Below are positions 53,475 through 62,567 of a DNA stretch of 64,000 nucleotides, piece by piece. The stretch comes from Roseiarcus sp963776665. Lineage in GTDB: Bacteria > Pseudomonadota > Alphaproteobacteria > Rhizobiales > Beijerinckiaceae. The stretch's first letter is position 1; the number at the start of each line of letters is the position of its first letter. Position numbers and translations under genes: made by a program. The stretch lies in NCBI GenBank assembly GCA_963776665.1, contig CAVZNQ010000012.1, positions 62,001 to 126,000 of the forward strand. The letters run 5' to 3'. The notes below the pieces were generated by a model. It saw only the letters and a list, made by a program, of their open reading frames with translations. It was not told where the DNA came from and made no database searches.

Positions 53475-53866
53475 TTGAAAACATGCCCGCCGAAGGCCCG
53501 ACTTCCGCCACGACCCTTCTCGTTTGCGTCACCTGCAAATCGGAACGGGGGCCGTTGGGCGCGGACCTGTTCGGCGCGCTCGGCGAGCGGCTCGCGGGCG
53601 AGACGGAGATCGCGCTCAGGCCCATCGAATGCTTGTCGGTGTGCAAACGACCGTGCACGGTCGCGCTCGCCGGGCCGGGCAAATGGACCTATGTCGTCGG
53701 CGATCTCACGCCCGAAGCGCATATCGAGGATATCGTGACCGCCGCGCGCCGCTACGCCGCCTCGCCGGCCGGAATCGTCCCCTGGCGCGAACGGCCGCTC
53801 TCGTTCCGCAAGGGCGTCGTCTCGCGCACGCCGCCGCTCGCGCACGCGGCGATGTCGCTCCCTTAG
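53471..53866 (+). CDS. DUF1636 domain-containing predicted metal-binding protein
   Basis: 131 residues. Conserved cysteines are in LLVCVTCKSERG (CxxC) and IECLSVCKRPCTVALAG (Cx3Cx3C), a pattern like thioredoxin-fold [2Fe-2S] or metal-binding proteins. The C-terminus ends WRERPLSFRKGVVSRTPPLA. It is the first gene after the riboswitch and precedes cobW by 15 bases, so a role in cobalt delivery or in electron supply to corrin synthesis is inferred; no function is established to my knowledge. GTG 53471 overlaps the leader stop; ATG 53483 is the alternative start. Confidence 0.85.
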   Translation: MIENMPAEGPTSATTLLVCVTCKSERGPLGADLFGALGERLAGETEIALRPIECLSVCKRPCTVALAGPGKWTYVVGDLTPEAHIEDIVTAARRYAASPAGIVPWRERPLSFRKGVVSRTPPLAHAAMSLP

Positions 53867-53881
53867 GCTCCAGGATCAGGC

Positions 53882-54946
53882 ATGCTCGCCAAGACGCCCG
53901 TCACCATCGTTACCGGCTTTCTCGGCGCCGGCAAAACGACCCTGATCCGCCATCTCATGGCGAACGCGGGCGGTCGGCGGCTTGCGTTCATCATCAATGA
54001 GTTCGGGGACGTCGGCGTCGACGGCGATCTCGTCAAGGGCTGCGCCGACGCGGCGTGCCCGGAAGACGCGATCATCGAGCTCGCCAACGGCTGCATCTGC
54101 TGCACGGTCGCCGACGATTTCGCCCCTGCGCTGACTGCGTTGATCGCCCGTGAGCCGAAGCCCGATCATATCGTTGTCGAAACCTCCGGACTCGCGCTGC
54201 CGAAGCCGCTGATCAAGGCCTTCGACTGGCCGGACCTGCGCACGAAGCTCACGGTCGACGGCGTCGTTGCGGTCGTTGACGCCGCGGCGGTCGCCGAGGG
54301 ACGGTTCGCCGACGACCCGGCGCGCGTCGCCGAGCAGCGGAGAAGCGATCCGTCGCTCGACCACGACAACCCGCTCGAGGAGGTCTACGAAGACCAGCTC
54401 ATGAGCGCCGACCTCGTCGTGCTCAACAAAGCCGATCTCGTCGGCCCCGACCGACTGAACGCGCTCCGCTTGGAGATCGCCGGAAACCTGTCGCGCGCGG
54501 TCAAGATCACGCCCGCGCGCGAGGGAGCGATAGGCGCCGACGTCCTGCTGGGCATGCGCGCCGCCGCCGAGGACGATCTAAACGCGCGCCCGTCGCATCA
54601 CGACGCCGAAGGCGAACATGATCACGACGATTTCGACACCTTCGTGATTGCAATTCCGACGGTTGGAGATGCCGACGCCTTCATCGACCGCCTCGTCGCG
54701 GCGACGCGCGCGCATGACATTCTGCGGATCAAGGGCTTCGTCGAGGTCGCCGGCAAGCCGATGCGGATGCTGGTCCAGGGGGTCGGACGGCGCTTCCGGC
54801 GGGACTTCGAGCGCCCCTGGGGCGCAAACGAGGCGCGCCAAAGCCGCCTCGTCGTGATTGCTCAGCGGGGAGTCGACCGCGACGCCGTCGCCGCGGCGCT
54901 TGGGGGTGAGAGAACGAGACATGGCCCGTCCGACAAGGGATTCTGA
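53882..54946 (+). CDS. cobW: CobW family GTPase (cobalt chaperone candidate)
   Basis: 354 residues of the G3E GTPase family. Walker A is TGFLGAGKTTLIRHLM, the metal-binding CxCC motif is ELANGCICCTVADDF, the switch region is IVVETSGLALPKPL, and the base-specificity motif is VVLNKADLV. A His/Asp-rich loop, SHHDAEGEHDHDDFDTF, lies near residue 240. It probably loads Co2+ for the CobN chelatase. Position between DUF1636 and cobN separates it from zinc-related YjiA/ZNG1 members. Confidence 0.93.
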   Translation: MLAKTPVTIVTGFLGAGKTTLIRHLMANAGGRRLAFIINEFGDVGVDGDLVKGCADAACPEDAIIELANGCICCTVADDFAPALTALIAREPKPDHIVVETSGLALPKPLIKAFDWPDLRTKLTVDGVVAVVDAAAVAEGRFADDPARVAEQRRSDPSLDHDNPLEEVYEDQLMSADLVVLNKADLVGPDRLNALRLEIAGNLSRAVKITPAREGAIGADVLLGMRAAAEDDLNARPSHHDAEGEHDHDDFDTFVIAIPTVGDADAFIDRLVAATRAHDILRIKGFVEVAGKPMRMLVQGVGRRFRRDFERPWGANEARQSRLVVIAQRGVDRDAVAAALGGERTRHGPSDKGF

Positions 54947-55069
54947 TCGTCGTCGCGAGGAGCGAAGCGACATGGCGATCCAGGAGAGCGCAGGGTGTCC
55001 CTTCGCTCGCAACGAAGGCTGCGACCCCGCGCCGTCGAAGCGCGTCTTTTCACCGTAGCTCGAAGCCCC
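54947..55069. repeat. Intergenic repeat-like sequence between cobW and cobN
   Basis: The stretch TCGCGAGGAGCGAAGCGACA (54954-54973) followed by GCGATCCAGG resembles the rhizobial intergenic repeat TTGCGAGGAGCGAAGCGA...GCAATCCAG. Further on, CCCTTCGCTCGCAACGAAGG forms an imperfect palindrome. No gene is present. It may modulate expression of cobN relative to cobW. Confidence 0.45.
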
Positions 55070-58000
55070 ATGCACGTTCCCCGCATCGAGGTCCGGTCGC
55101 TCGACGAGACAGTCGAAGCGGTCGATCTCGGCCAGACCCCGGCGGACGTGGTGTTTCTCTCGTTCTCCGACAGCGATCTCAACGCTCTCGCACGCGCCTA
55201 TGAGGCCGGCCCAGAGCCGAAGCCGACGCTCAGGATCGCTTCGCTCGCGGCGCTTCGCCACCCGTTTTCGATCGACCTTTATCTCGAGCGCGTGTGTGCG
55301 CGCGCGAGGCTCGTGGTCGCGCGCGTGCTCGGCGGCGCCGACTATTGGCGCTACGGCATCGACGAACTGGCGGCGCTGGCGCGCCGGAGCGGCGTCAAGC
55401 TGGCGCTGCTGCCGGGGGACCGGCGCCCCGATGCGCGCCTCGATGAGGCTTCGACGCTCGACAGCGAGGCCGTTCGCCGGATCTGGCGCTATTTCGACGA
55501 AGGCGGCCCTCGGAACATGGCGGCGTGCCTCGCTTTTTTCGCGGCCGAGATCGGCGCCGCGGCGGGCGCTCCGCCGCCGGTTCCGGTTCGCGCCTTCGGC
55601 CGCTTCGAAGGCGCCTGTTTCGAAGCCGGGGCGGGCGCGCCGCGTGCGCTGATCGTCTTCTATCGCTCGGTATACCTGGCGGCTGATCTCGCGCCGATCG
55701 AATCGCTGGCTCTGTCGCTCCGCAATAAGGGCTTCGCGGTCACGAGCGTCTTTGTGACCAGCCTCAAGGATGAAGCGGCGCTCGAAGGCTTGCGCGCCTT
55801 TCTCGATCGCCGCGCCTTTGACGTCGTGCTCAATGCGACGGCGTTTTCCGCCCGTCTCGACGGAGCCGACGGGACGGCGCTCGACGGCCTCGACGCGCCG
55901 GTCATGCAGGTGGTGCTGGCCGGCGTGAGCGTCGAGGCCTGGCGCGCGTCGCTGCGCGGCCTCGGGTCGGCGGATCTGGCGATGCATGTCGCGCTGCCGG
56001 AGATCGACGGGCGAATCCTCACCCGCGCCATTTCCTTCAAGGCGGCGAGCCAGCGCGACGAGAGGACCGAATTCGGGGCGGTGGAGCATCGGGCGCTCGC
56101 CGACCGGGTCGACTTCGTCGCCGAGCTTGCCTCCCGGTGGGCGAATCTCGGGCGCAAGGCGCCCGCCGACAAGCGACTCGCCTGCGTCCTGCCGGACTAT
56201 CCCTCGCGCGGCGGACGCACCGGTTACGCGGTCGGATTGGACACGCCCGCGAGCGCGGCGGCCATCGCCGAGACGCTGCGCGCCGCGGGATATGACGTCG
56301 CCTGCGAGCTCGACCCGCCTTCGCTCATCGCCGCCCTCGCTGAAGGACCGCTCGAGCCGACGCTCTCGCTCGCCGAATACGAGGCCGAGCTTGCCTCGAC
56401 GCCGCTCGCCTTCCGGCGGTCGCTCCTCGCCGCCTGGGGCGAGCCGGCCAAAGACCGCAGCGCAATCGGCGGCGCGTTCTGCTTTCGCTTCGTCAGGCTC
56501 GGCAAGCTCATCGTCGCGGCGCAGCCCGACCGGGGCGACCGTTCGTCGCGCAAGGGAGACTATCACGATCTCAACCTGCCCCCGCGCCACGCCTATGTCG
56601 CCTTCCATTTATGGCTCACCCGCAGCGAGAAGGTCGATGCGATCATTCAACTCGGGGCTCATGGCACGCTCGAATGGCTGCCGGGCAAGGCGGTAGCGCT
56701 CAGCGAGAGTTGCGCGCCCGAAGTCGTCATAGGGCCGACGCCGGTCGTCTATCCGTTCATCGTCAACAATCCCGGCGAGGCGGCGCAGGCCAAGCGCCGC
56801 ATCGGCGCGGCCACGATCGGCCACCTGACGCCGCCGCTGATCGCCGCGGGATCGCACGGGCCCGCGCTCGAGCTCGAGGGACTGTTCGACGAATTCGCCG
56901 AGGCGCAGGGACTCGATCCGCGCCGGGCGCGCGCCATTGCGGCGCTGATCCTGGAGCGGGGGCGCGAAAGCGGGCTGCTCAAGGAATGCGCGGCCGAGGG
57001 CAAGCCGCCGGAGGAGGCGCTCGTCGCCCTCGACGCCTGGCTTTGCGACCTCAAGGACATGCGCATCGGCGACGGCCTGCATGTGTTCGGCCGCTCGCCC
57101 GAGAGCGCGGACGGTTTCGCCGCCGCTCTCGATCTCGTCGGTGGCGCAAGCAAGGCGCTCAGCGAGCGCGTGGCCGCCTGCGGCTCGGCCGAATTGCTCG
57201 GGCTGTTGCGCGCGCTCGGCGGCCGCTTCGTCGCCCCGGGACCTGCCGGCGCGCCGGCGCGCGGCCGCCTCGACGTGCTGCCGACGGGGCGCAACCTCTA
57301 CGCCATCGATCCGCGCGCCGCGCCGACCAGAAACGCCTGGGAGATTGGGCGCCGCGCGGCCGGGGAGGTTCTGGCCCGCTACGCGCAAGACCATGGCGAC
57401 TGGCCCAGGCGCATTGTCATCGACCTTTGGGGCTCGGCGACCATGCGCACCGGCGGCGACGATCTCGCCCAGGCCTTCGCGCTCATCGGCTGCCGCCCGA
57501 CCTGGGACGCGTCGTCCAGCCGCGTCAGCGGCTTCGAGGTGCTGCCGCTGGCGATGCTGGGCAGGCCGCGGGTCGATGTGACGCTGCGCATTTCCGGCCT
57601 GTTCCGCGATATCTTCCCGAGCCAGATCGCGCTCTTCGCCGCCGCCGTCCGCGCAGTCGCGGCGCGCGAGGAGAGCGCCGCCGACAATCCGCTCGCCGGG
57701 CTCGAAGGCGCGAGCCTCGCGCGCGTGTTTGGCGCGGCGCCGGGCGCCTACGGCGTCGGCCTCGGACGGCGGATCGCGGAAGGCGACTGGGCGGAACGCT
57801 CGGAGCTGGCGGAGGCTTATCTTGCCGCGACCACCCACGCCTACGATGGCGAGGGCGAAGGGCGGGAAGCGGCCGAGGCGTTTCGAGTGCGGGTCGCCGG
57901 CGCGGAAGCCTTCGTTCACGCTCAGGACTTGCCGGGCGAGGACGCGCTCGACGCCGACGCTTTCGCCGAGCATGAAGGCGGCTTCGCCGCCGCGGCGGCC

Positions 58001-58417
58001 GAGGCGGGCGCGAGTCCGGCGCTCTATCATCTCGATTCGACCGCGCCCGGCACGCCCAAGATACGCACGCTTCAGCAGGAGATCGCGCGCTCTCTTCGCG
58101 GCCGGGCCGCAAATCCGCGCTGGCTCCAAGGCCAGATGCGTCACGGCCATCGCGGAGCGGCCGAAATCGCCCAGTCGCTCGACAATCTCTACTGCTTCGC
58201 CGCGCTGACCGACGCGGTCGCCAGCGGACAGTTCGACCTCATGTTCGACGCAACGCTCGGCGACGACGGCGTGCGCGCGTTCCTGGTCGGCGCAAATCGC
58301 CAGGCGGCGAGCCACATGGCGACCGTCTTCGAGGAGGCGGCGCGGCGCGGCTTCTGGCTCTCGCGCCGCAATTCGAGCGCGCGCATTCTGGCGTCGGTCC
58401 TGGAGGGGGCGCCATGA
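55070..58417 (+). CDS. cobN: Cobaltochelatase subunit CobN
   Basis: 1115 residues, somewhat short for CobN (commonly about 1100-1300). Blocks seen include YWRYGIDELAALARRSGVKL, LPDYPSRGGRTGYAVGLDTP, AIIQLGAHGTLEWLPGKAVA, NNPGEAAQAKRRIGAATIGH and GHRGAAEIAQSLDNLYCFAA, all typical of the CobN/BchH large chelatase subunit. It inserts Co2+ into hydrogenobyrinic acid a,c-diamide with CobS and CobT. ATG 55070 (MHVPRIEVRSLDET) is chosen because the upstream open frame is repeat-like. The stop overlaps cobG (ATGA). Confidence 0.95.
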   Translation: MHVPRIEVRSLDETVEAVDLGQTPADVVFLSFSDSDLNALARAYEAGPEPKPTLRIASLAALRHPFSIDLYLERVCARARLVVARVLGGADYWRYGIDELAALARRSGVKLALLPGDRRPDARLDEASTLDSEAVRRIWRYFDEGGPRNMAACLAFFAAEIGAAAGAPPPVPVRAFGRFEGACFEAGAGAPRALIVFYRSVYLAADLAPIESLALSLRNKGFAVTSVFVTSLKDEAALEGLRAFLDRRAFDVVLNATAFSARLDGADGTALDGLDAPVMQVVLAGVSVEAWRASLRGLGSADLAMHVALPEIDGRILTRAISFKAASQRDERTEFGAVEHRALADRVDFVAELASRWANLGRKAPADKRLACVLPDYPSRGGRTGYAVGLDTPASAAAIAETLRAAGYDVACELDPPSLIAALAEGPLEPTLSLAEYEAELASTPLAFRRSLLAAWGEPAKDRSAIGGAFCFRFVRLGKLIVAAQPDRGDRSSRKGDYHDLNLPPRHAYVAFHLWLTRSEKVDAIIQLGAHGTLEWLPGKAVALSESCAPEVVIGPTPVVYPFIVNNPGEAAQAKRRIGAATIGHLTPPLIAAGSHGPALELEGLFDEFAEAQGLDPRRARAIAALILERGRESGLLKECAAEGKPPEEALVALDAWLCDLKDMRIGDGLHVFGRSPESADGFAAALDLVGGASKALSERVAACGSAELLGLLRALGGRFVAPGPAGAPARGRLDVLPTGRNLYAIDPRAAPTRNAWEIGRRAAGEVLARYAQDHGDWPRRIVIDLWGSATMRTGGDDLAQAFALIGCRPTWDASSSRVSGFEVLPLAMLGRPRVDVTLRISGLFRDIFPSQIALFAAAVRAVAAREESAADNPLAGLEGASLARVFGAAPGAYGVGLGRRIAEGDWAERSELAEAYLAATTHAYDGEGEGREAAEAFRVRVAGAEAFVHAQDLPGEDALDADAFAEHEGGFAAAAAEAGASPALYHLDSTAPGTPKIRTLQQEIARSLRGRAANPRWLQGQMRHGHRGAAEIAQSLDNLYCFAALTDAVASGQFDLMFDATLGDDGVRAFLVGANRQAASHMATVFEEAARRGFWLSRRNSSARILASVLEGAP

Positions 58418-59710
58418 GCGCGATCGCGCCCCGCCGGAAGGGCTGGTGTCCGGGGGCGTTGCGGCCGATGGAGACCGGCGACGGGCTCATCGCCCGGGTG
58501 CGGGCGCCGCGAGGGCGGTTGTCGCTCGATCAGGCCGCGGCGGCGGCGAAGAGCGCGCTTAGCTGCGGCAATGGCGCGCTTGGCCTGTCTTCGCGCGGCA
58601 ATCTGCACCTGCGCGGTTTGAGCGAGCCCAGTTTGCCCGACCTGCATGCGCGCCTCGGCGACGCCGGGCTCATCGACGCCGATCCCGAGGTCGAGCGGCT
58701 GCGCAACATCGTTGTGAGCCCTCTCGACGATATCGATCCCGAAGCCCTCGTTGATCTCTCGTCAAGCATCGCGGCGCTCGAGGCGCGGCTCGCCAGCGAC
58801 GGGGCCCTGCGCCAACTGCCGGCCAAGTTCAGCTTCGTCCTCGACGCAAAGGGGCGCCTGCCGCTCGCCGACGTCGAAGCCGACGTTCGCTTCGAGGCGT
58901 CGCTCGAGGGGACGCTCGCGGTTTATCTCGCCGGCGACGACGCGCTCGCCGCCGCATGCCCGCCGGGGGGAACCGGCGAAATCGCAGCGCGTCTCGGGCG
59001 CGCTTTCGTTCGCCTCGCCGGCGCGGGCGAGAGCGCGGCTCGCCGGATGCGCGCGCTCGTTCAGCGCATTGGGGCGATGGCCGTCTTCGTGGAAGCGGGT
59101 CTCCCGACGAGGCCGCGCGCGCGGTCGAGGTGGCGCGCTTCGCCCGGCGACTTCCTCGGGGCGCAGGAATTCGGCGCCGCGGTCGTTGTCGGCGCGGCTG
59201 CGGCGTTCGGCGAGATCGAGGCCGACCGATTTCTGGCGCTGATCGAGCGCGCGCGGGCGCTTGGGGCGAAGGGACTGAGGCTCACGCCCTGGCGGGCTTT
59301 TCTCATTGTCGGCCTCAACTCCGAGACCGCCGAGGTCATGGCCGACTCGATCGCCAGGGCTCGGTTTCACAACCGACGCGGACGAGCCGCGCCTCCGTAT
59401 CGCCGCCTGCCCGGGCGCGCCCGCCTGCATGCATGGCCATCGTCCGGCGCGCGAGGACGCAACGCGCTGGGCGGCGCTCGTGCCGAAGGGAGAGGGCGTC
59501 GTTCTTCATGTCAGCGGCTGCGCCAAGGGATGCGCGCGCGCGGCCGAGACGGCGGCCACCCTGACCGCGACCGCGACGGGCTACGATCTCATTCTCGGCG
59601 GCAAGGCGGGCGACCCGCCCGCGCGGCGCGGCCTGTCGAACGAAGGGATCGAGCAGCTTCTCCTCGCCGAGGGCCCGACCCTGTTCGCAGGCGAGAGGCC
59701 GCCGCCGTGA
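58414..59710 (+). CDS. cobG: Precorrin-3B synthase CobG, frameshifted
   Basis: A sirohaem/Fe-S oxygenase that adds oxygen to precorrin-3A before ring contraction. The N-terminal half, RRKGWCPGALRPMETGDGLI and LGLSSRGNLHLRGLSEPSLP, reads from ATG 58414. At about 59355-59365 the frame changes, and GLGFTTDADEPRLRIAACPG then APACMHG and VVLHVSGCAKGCARAAE (the four Fe-S/sirohaem cysteines) read one frame over to TGA 59710. The 1297 bases are one too many. Corrected length is 431 residues. Because of the shift, the first frame runs out of phase into cobH and looks like a 640-residue protein. Confidence 0.88.
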
Positions 59711-60336
59711 CGCCGACCTACGTTTACGAGAAGGACGCCGCCGCGATCTATCGCCGCTCTTTCGCCGTCATCCGCGCCGAGTCCGACCTTGGACGTTTCT
59801 CGCCGATCGAAGAAAGGGTCGCTGTCCGGGTCATCCACGCCTGCGGCATGGTCGAGGCCGCTCGCGACCTTGTTTTCTCGCCCGGCGCTGCGGCTGCGGG
59901 GCGCGAGGCGCTGCGGGCCGGGGCCCCGGTCTTCTGCGACGCGCGGATGGTCGCCGAGGGCGTCACCCGCGCCCGCCTGCCGGCGCACAACGACGTGGTG
60001 TGCACGCTTGCCGATCCTTCCACGCCGGAGCTCGCCGCCAGGCTCGGCACGACCCGAACCGCGGCGGCCATCGAGCTCTGGCTGCCTCGCCTGGGCGGAT
60101 CCCTGGTCGCGATCGGCAACGCGCCTACGGCGCTGTTCCGCCTGCTCGAGGCCATCGCCGCCGGAGCGCCGCGTCCCGCGGCGATCATCGGCATGCCGGT
60201 CGGCTTCGTCGGCGCGGCGGAATCGAAAGAGGCGCTGGTCGAAAGCGGCCTCCCCGCCATTGCGGTGCGTGGGCGGAAAGGCGGGAGCGCAATGGCGGCG
60301 GCTGCGGTCAACGCGCTCGCGAGCGACGTCGAATGA
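59707..60336 (+). CDS. cobH: Precorrin-8X methylmutase CobH
   Basis: 209 residues, normal for CobH/CbiC. The start GTG 59707 overlaps the cobG stop (GTGA) and begins TPTYVYEKDAAAIYRRSF. The catalytic His is in VRVIHACGMVEAARDLVF; other blocks are APVFCDARMVAEGVTRARLP and IGMPVGFVGAAESKEALVES. It moves the C-11 methyl to C-12 to give hydrogenobyrinic acid. The stop overlaps cobI (ATGA). Confidence 0.95.
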   Translation: MTPTYVYEKDAAAIYRRSFAVIRAESDLGRFSPIEERVAVRVIHACGMVEAARDLVFSPGAAAAGREALRAGAPVFCDARMVAEGVTRARLPAHNDVVCTLADPSTPELAARLGTTRTAAAIELWLPRLGGSLVAIGNAPTALFRLLEAIAAGAPRPAAIIGMPVGFVGAAESKEALVESGLPAIAVRGRKGGSAMAAAAVNALASDVE

Positions 60337-61064
60337 GCGAATTTGGCCGTCTCTATGGCGTCGGGATCGGGCCCGGCGACCCCGAACTGCTCACCGTCAA
60401 GGCGACCCGGGTCATCGCCGCCGCGCCGGTCGTCGCCTTCTTCGCCAAGGCGGGAAGGCGCGGCAACGCGCGCGCCATTGTCGATTGCTGGCTCAAGCCC
60501 TCGCACGTCGAGCTGCCGCTCTTCTACCCGATGACTGACGAGTCGCATTTCGACGATCCGCCCTATCGCGAGGCGCTGGCGCGCTTCTACAAGGAATGCA
60601 CGATCGCGATCGCGGCCCATCTCGAGGCGGGCCGCGACGTGGCGCTGCTCAGCGAAGGCGACCCGCTGCTCTACGGCTCCTTCATGCATCTCTTCATCCG
60701 CCTGCGCGATCGCTTCGCGATCACCATCGTGCCGGGCGTCTCGAGCATCTGCGGCGCCTGGGGCGTCGCCGGAGCGCCGATGACCTGGGGGGACGACGCG
60801 CTCGTCGTGCTGCCGGCGACGCTGCCGCTCCACGAGCTCACGCGCCGCCTCGCGCTCGCCGACGCCGCCGTCATCATGAAGATCGGCCGCAACTTCGCCC
60901 GCGCAAGGGAGGCGCTCGTCGCGGCGGGCATGGCGGAGCGGGCCATCTATGTCGAGCGTGCGACGATGGCAGGCGAGGTGGTGACGCCTCTCGCCGAGAA
61001 GGGGGATGACGCCGCGCCCTATTTCTCGCTCATTCTCGCGCCCGGCCGGGGACGGCGGCCGTGA
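60333..61064 (+). CDS. cobI: Precorrin-2 C20-methyltransferase CobI
   Basis: 243 residues of the tetrapyrrole methylase family. The N-terminal GVGIGPGDPELLTVKATRVI, the SAM-site LLSEGDPLLYGSFMHLFIRL and VPGVSSICGAWGVAGAPMTW are diagnostic; the pattern RNARAIVDCWLKPSHVELPL fits CobI/CbiL. It methylates precorrin-2 at C-20. ATG 60333 overlaps the cobH stop and the stop overlaps the cobJ GTG, so the series is translationally coupled. Confidence 0.93.
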   Translation: MSEFGRLYGVGIGPGDPELLTVKATRVIAAAPVVAFFAKAGRRGNARAIVDCWLKPSHVELPLFYPMTDESHFDDPPYREALARFYKECTIAIAAHLEAGRDVALLSEGDPLLYGSFMHLFIRLRDRFAITIVPGVSSICGAWGVAGAPMTWGDDALVVLPATLPLHELTRRLALADAAVIMKIGRNFARAREALVAAGMAERAIYVERATMAGEVVTPLAEKGDDAAPYFSLILAPGRGRRP

Positions 61065-61819
61065 GCGGGCGAGTGACGATCGTGGGACTCGGCCCCGGAC
61101 CCGCCGAATGGATGACGCCTGAAGCAGGCCAGGCGATCGGGGCGGCGACCGACGTCGTCGGCTACGGGCCATACCTCGACCGCCTCGCCCTCCGACCGGA
61201 CCAGAGCGTTCACGCCAGCGACAATCGCGCCGAACTCAGCCGCGCCCGCCTCGCGCTGGGCCTCGCGGCGGAGGGCCGCGCGGTCGCGGTCGTCTCGGGC
61301 GGCGATCCGGGGGTCTTCGCCATGGCGGCGGCGGTGTTCGAGGCGGTTGAGGAGGATCCTGAATGGCTCGCGCTCGACATCGCGGTGAGCCCCGGCGTGA
61401 CCGCGATGCAGGCGGCCGCGGCCCGGCTCGGCGCGCCGCTCGGTCACGATTTTTGCGCCATTTCGCTCTCCGACAATCTCAAGTCGTGGACGATCGTCGA
61501 GCGCCGGCTTCGCGCGGCGTGTGAAGGCGATTTCGTCATCGCGCTCTATAACCCCGCGTCGCGGGCGAGGCCGACCCGCATCATCGAAGCCTTCGGCCTC
61601 CTGCGGCGCCTGAAGGCGCAAGCGACGCCGGTCGCCTTCGCCCGCGCGGTCGGACGCGCCGACGAGGCGCTGACCCTGACGACGCTCGGCGACGCGGACG
61701 CAAGGCTCGCCGACATGGCGACGCTCGTCGTGATCGGCTCGAGCGAGACGCGCTTCATCGCTCGCGACGGCGCAAGGGTCTGGATGGTGACGCCGCGAAC
61801 CTACGGGGCGCGACGATGA
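61061..61819 (+). CDS. cobJ: Precorrin-3B C17-methyltransferase CobJ
   Basis: 252 residues. Tetrapyrrole methylase motifs are GLGPGPAEWMTPEAGQAIGA, AVVSGGDPGVFAMAAAVFEA and SPGVTAMQAAAARLGAPLGH; YNPASRARPTRIIEAFGLLR identifies the CobJ/CbiH group. It methylates C-17 and contracts the ring. The start GTG 61061 overlaps the cobI stop. Its last 19 bases overlap the end of the convergent cobK. Confidence 0.95.
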   Translation: MSGRVTIVGLGPGPAEWMTPEAGQAIGAATDVVGYGPYLDRLALRPDQSVHASDNRAELSRARLALGLAAEGRAVAVVSGGDPGVFAMAAAVFEAVEEDPEWLALDIAVSPGVTAMQAAAARLGAPLGHDFCAISLSDNLKSWTIVERRLRAACEGDFVIALYNPASRARPTRIIEAFGLLRRLKAQATPVAFARAVGRADEALTLTTLGDADARLADMATLVVIGSSETRFIARDGARVWMVTPRTYGARR

Positions 61820-62556
61820 GAGGCGATCCATGCCGCGACCGCGTCGAGATCGTGCAGCGCTTCGGCTTCGGGCGCAGGCGGCCGGCGCACCATGACGACC
61901 TCGATTCCGAGCGCTCGCGCCGCCTCGATCTTGGGGTAGGTCGCCCGCCCGCCGCTGTTCTTGGTCACGAGCGCGTCGATCCGTTCGCGTTTCATCAGGG
62001 CGAGTTCGTCGACGAACGAGAACGGGCCGCGCCCGAGGATCAGCCTGCAGTTCGGCAGGGAGTCGATCTCCGCCGGCCGGTCGATCGCCCGGACGATATA
62101 GCGATGCTGCGGCGCGCTGAGGAACGCGGCGAGCTGCAGCCGCCCCTGGGTGAGGAACGCCGTTCGCGGCTCGGCTCCGAGCGCCGCGGCGGCTTGTTCC
62201 ATGGTCGCGACTTCGACCCACCGGTCGCCCGGCTCTCGCGGCCAGGGCGGGCGGGTAAAGACGACGAGCGGCGCGCCGGCGGCGCGGCAGGCGGCGACCG
62301 CGTTCGCCGACATGCGGGCTGCGAATGGATGAGTGGCGTCGACGACGGCGTCGATGCGTTCTTCCGCGATATAGGCGGCGAGGCCCGCGGCGCCGCCGAA
62401 GCCGCCGACGCGGGACGGGATCGGCGCCGGCGCGGGATTGGCCGTCGCGCCCGCAAGCGAGAGGAGCGCCTCGATCTCGCGATCGTCGGCGATCCGCCGC
62501 GTGAGCGCACTCGCTTCCGACGTGCCGCCGAGAATGAGCAGGCGAAGGCGCTTCAG
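61801..62556 (-). CDS. cobK: Precorrin-6A reductase CobK, inverted in the operon, probable CTG start
   Basis: The family N-terminus RLLILGGTSEASALTRRIAD, then AYIAEERIDAVVDATHPFAA, VVFTRPPWPREPGDRW and LILGRGPFSFVDELALMKRE, reads in one frame with no shift, giving 251 residues, the usual length. No ATG, GTG or TTG exists in frame until 62313, which would remove the NADPH-binding loop. CTG 62556 directly precedes KRLRLLILGG and lies about seven bases after GGAG (on the minus strand), so it is the likely start. The enzyme reduces precorrin-6A with NADPH. Only 11 bases separate it from the divergent cobL start. Confidence 0.85.
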   Translation of the reverse strand: MKRLRLLILGGTSEASALTRRIADDREIEALLSLAGATANPAPAPIPSRVGGFGGAAGLAAYIAEERIDAVVDATHPFAARMSANAVAACRAAGAPLVVFTRPPWPREPGDRWVEVATMEQAAAALGAEPRTAFLTQGRLQLAAFLSAPQHRYIVRAIDRPAEIDSLPNCRLILGRGPFSFVDELALMKRERIDALVTKNSGGRATYPKIEAARALGIEVVMVRRPPAPEAEALHDLDAVAAWIASHRRAP

Positions 62557-62567
62557 GGGGCGGCTCC

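Noticed and set aside
51992..53845. A 617-residue minus-strand open frame
   Set aside because: Only the downstream part (lipase fold) is real; the upstream part is antisense to the riboswitch and the DUF1636 gene. The true N-terminus with lipobox reads in another frame from 53048.
54578..58315. Two long minus-strand open frames opposite cobW and cobN
   Set aside because: Arg/Ala/Glu-rich antisense shadows without start signals or family motifs; cobN is certain on the plus strand.
59090..59160. Possible second frameshift in cobG (Arg-rich stretch in the middle)
   Set aside because: The stretch is flanked in the same frame by good family sequence, and a variable linker is normal at this place in CobG.
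58414..60336. A 640-residue open frame that looks like a CobG-CobH fusion
   Set aside because: The middle (about 59365-59706) is out of phase; the Fe-S cysteine motifs of CobG read in another frame and end at 59710, and CobH has its own overlapping GTG start.
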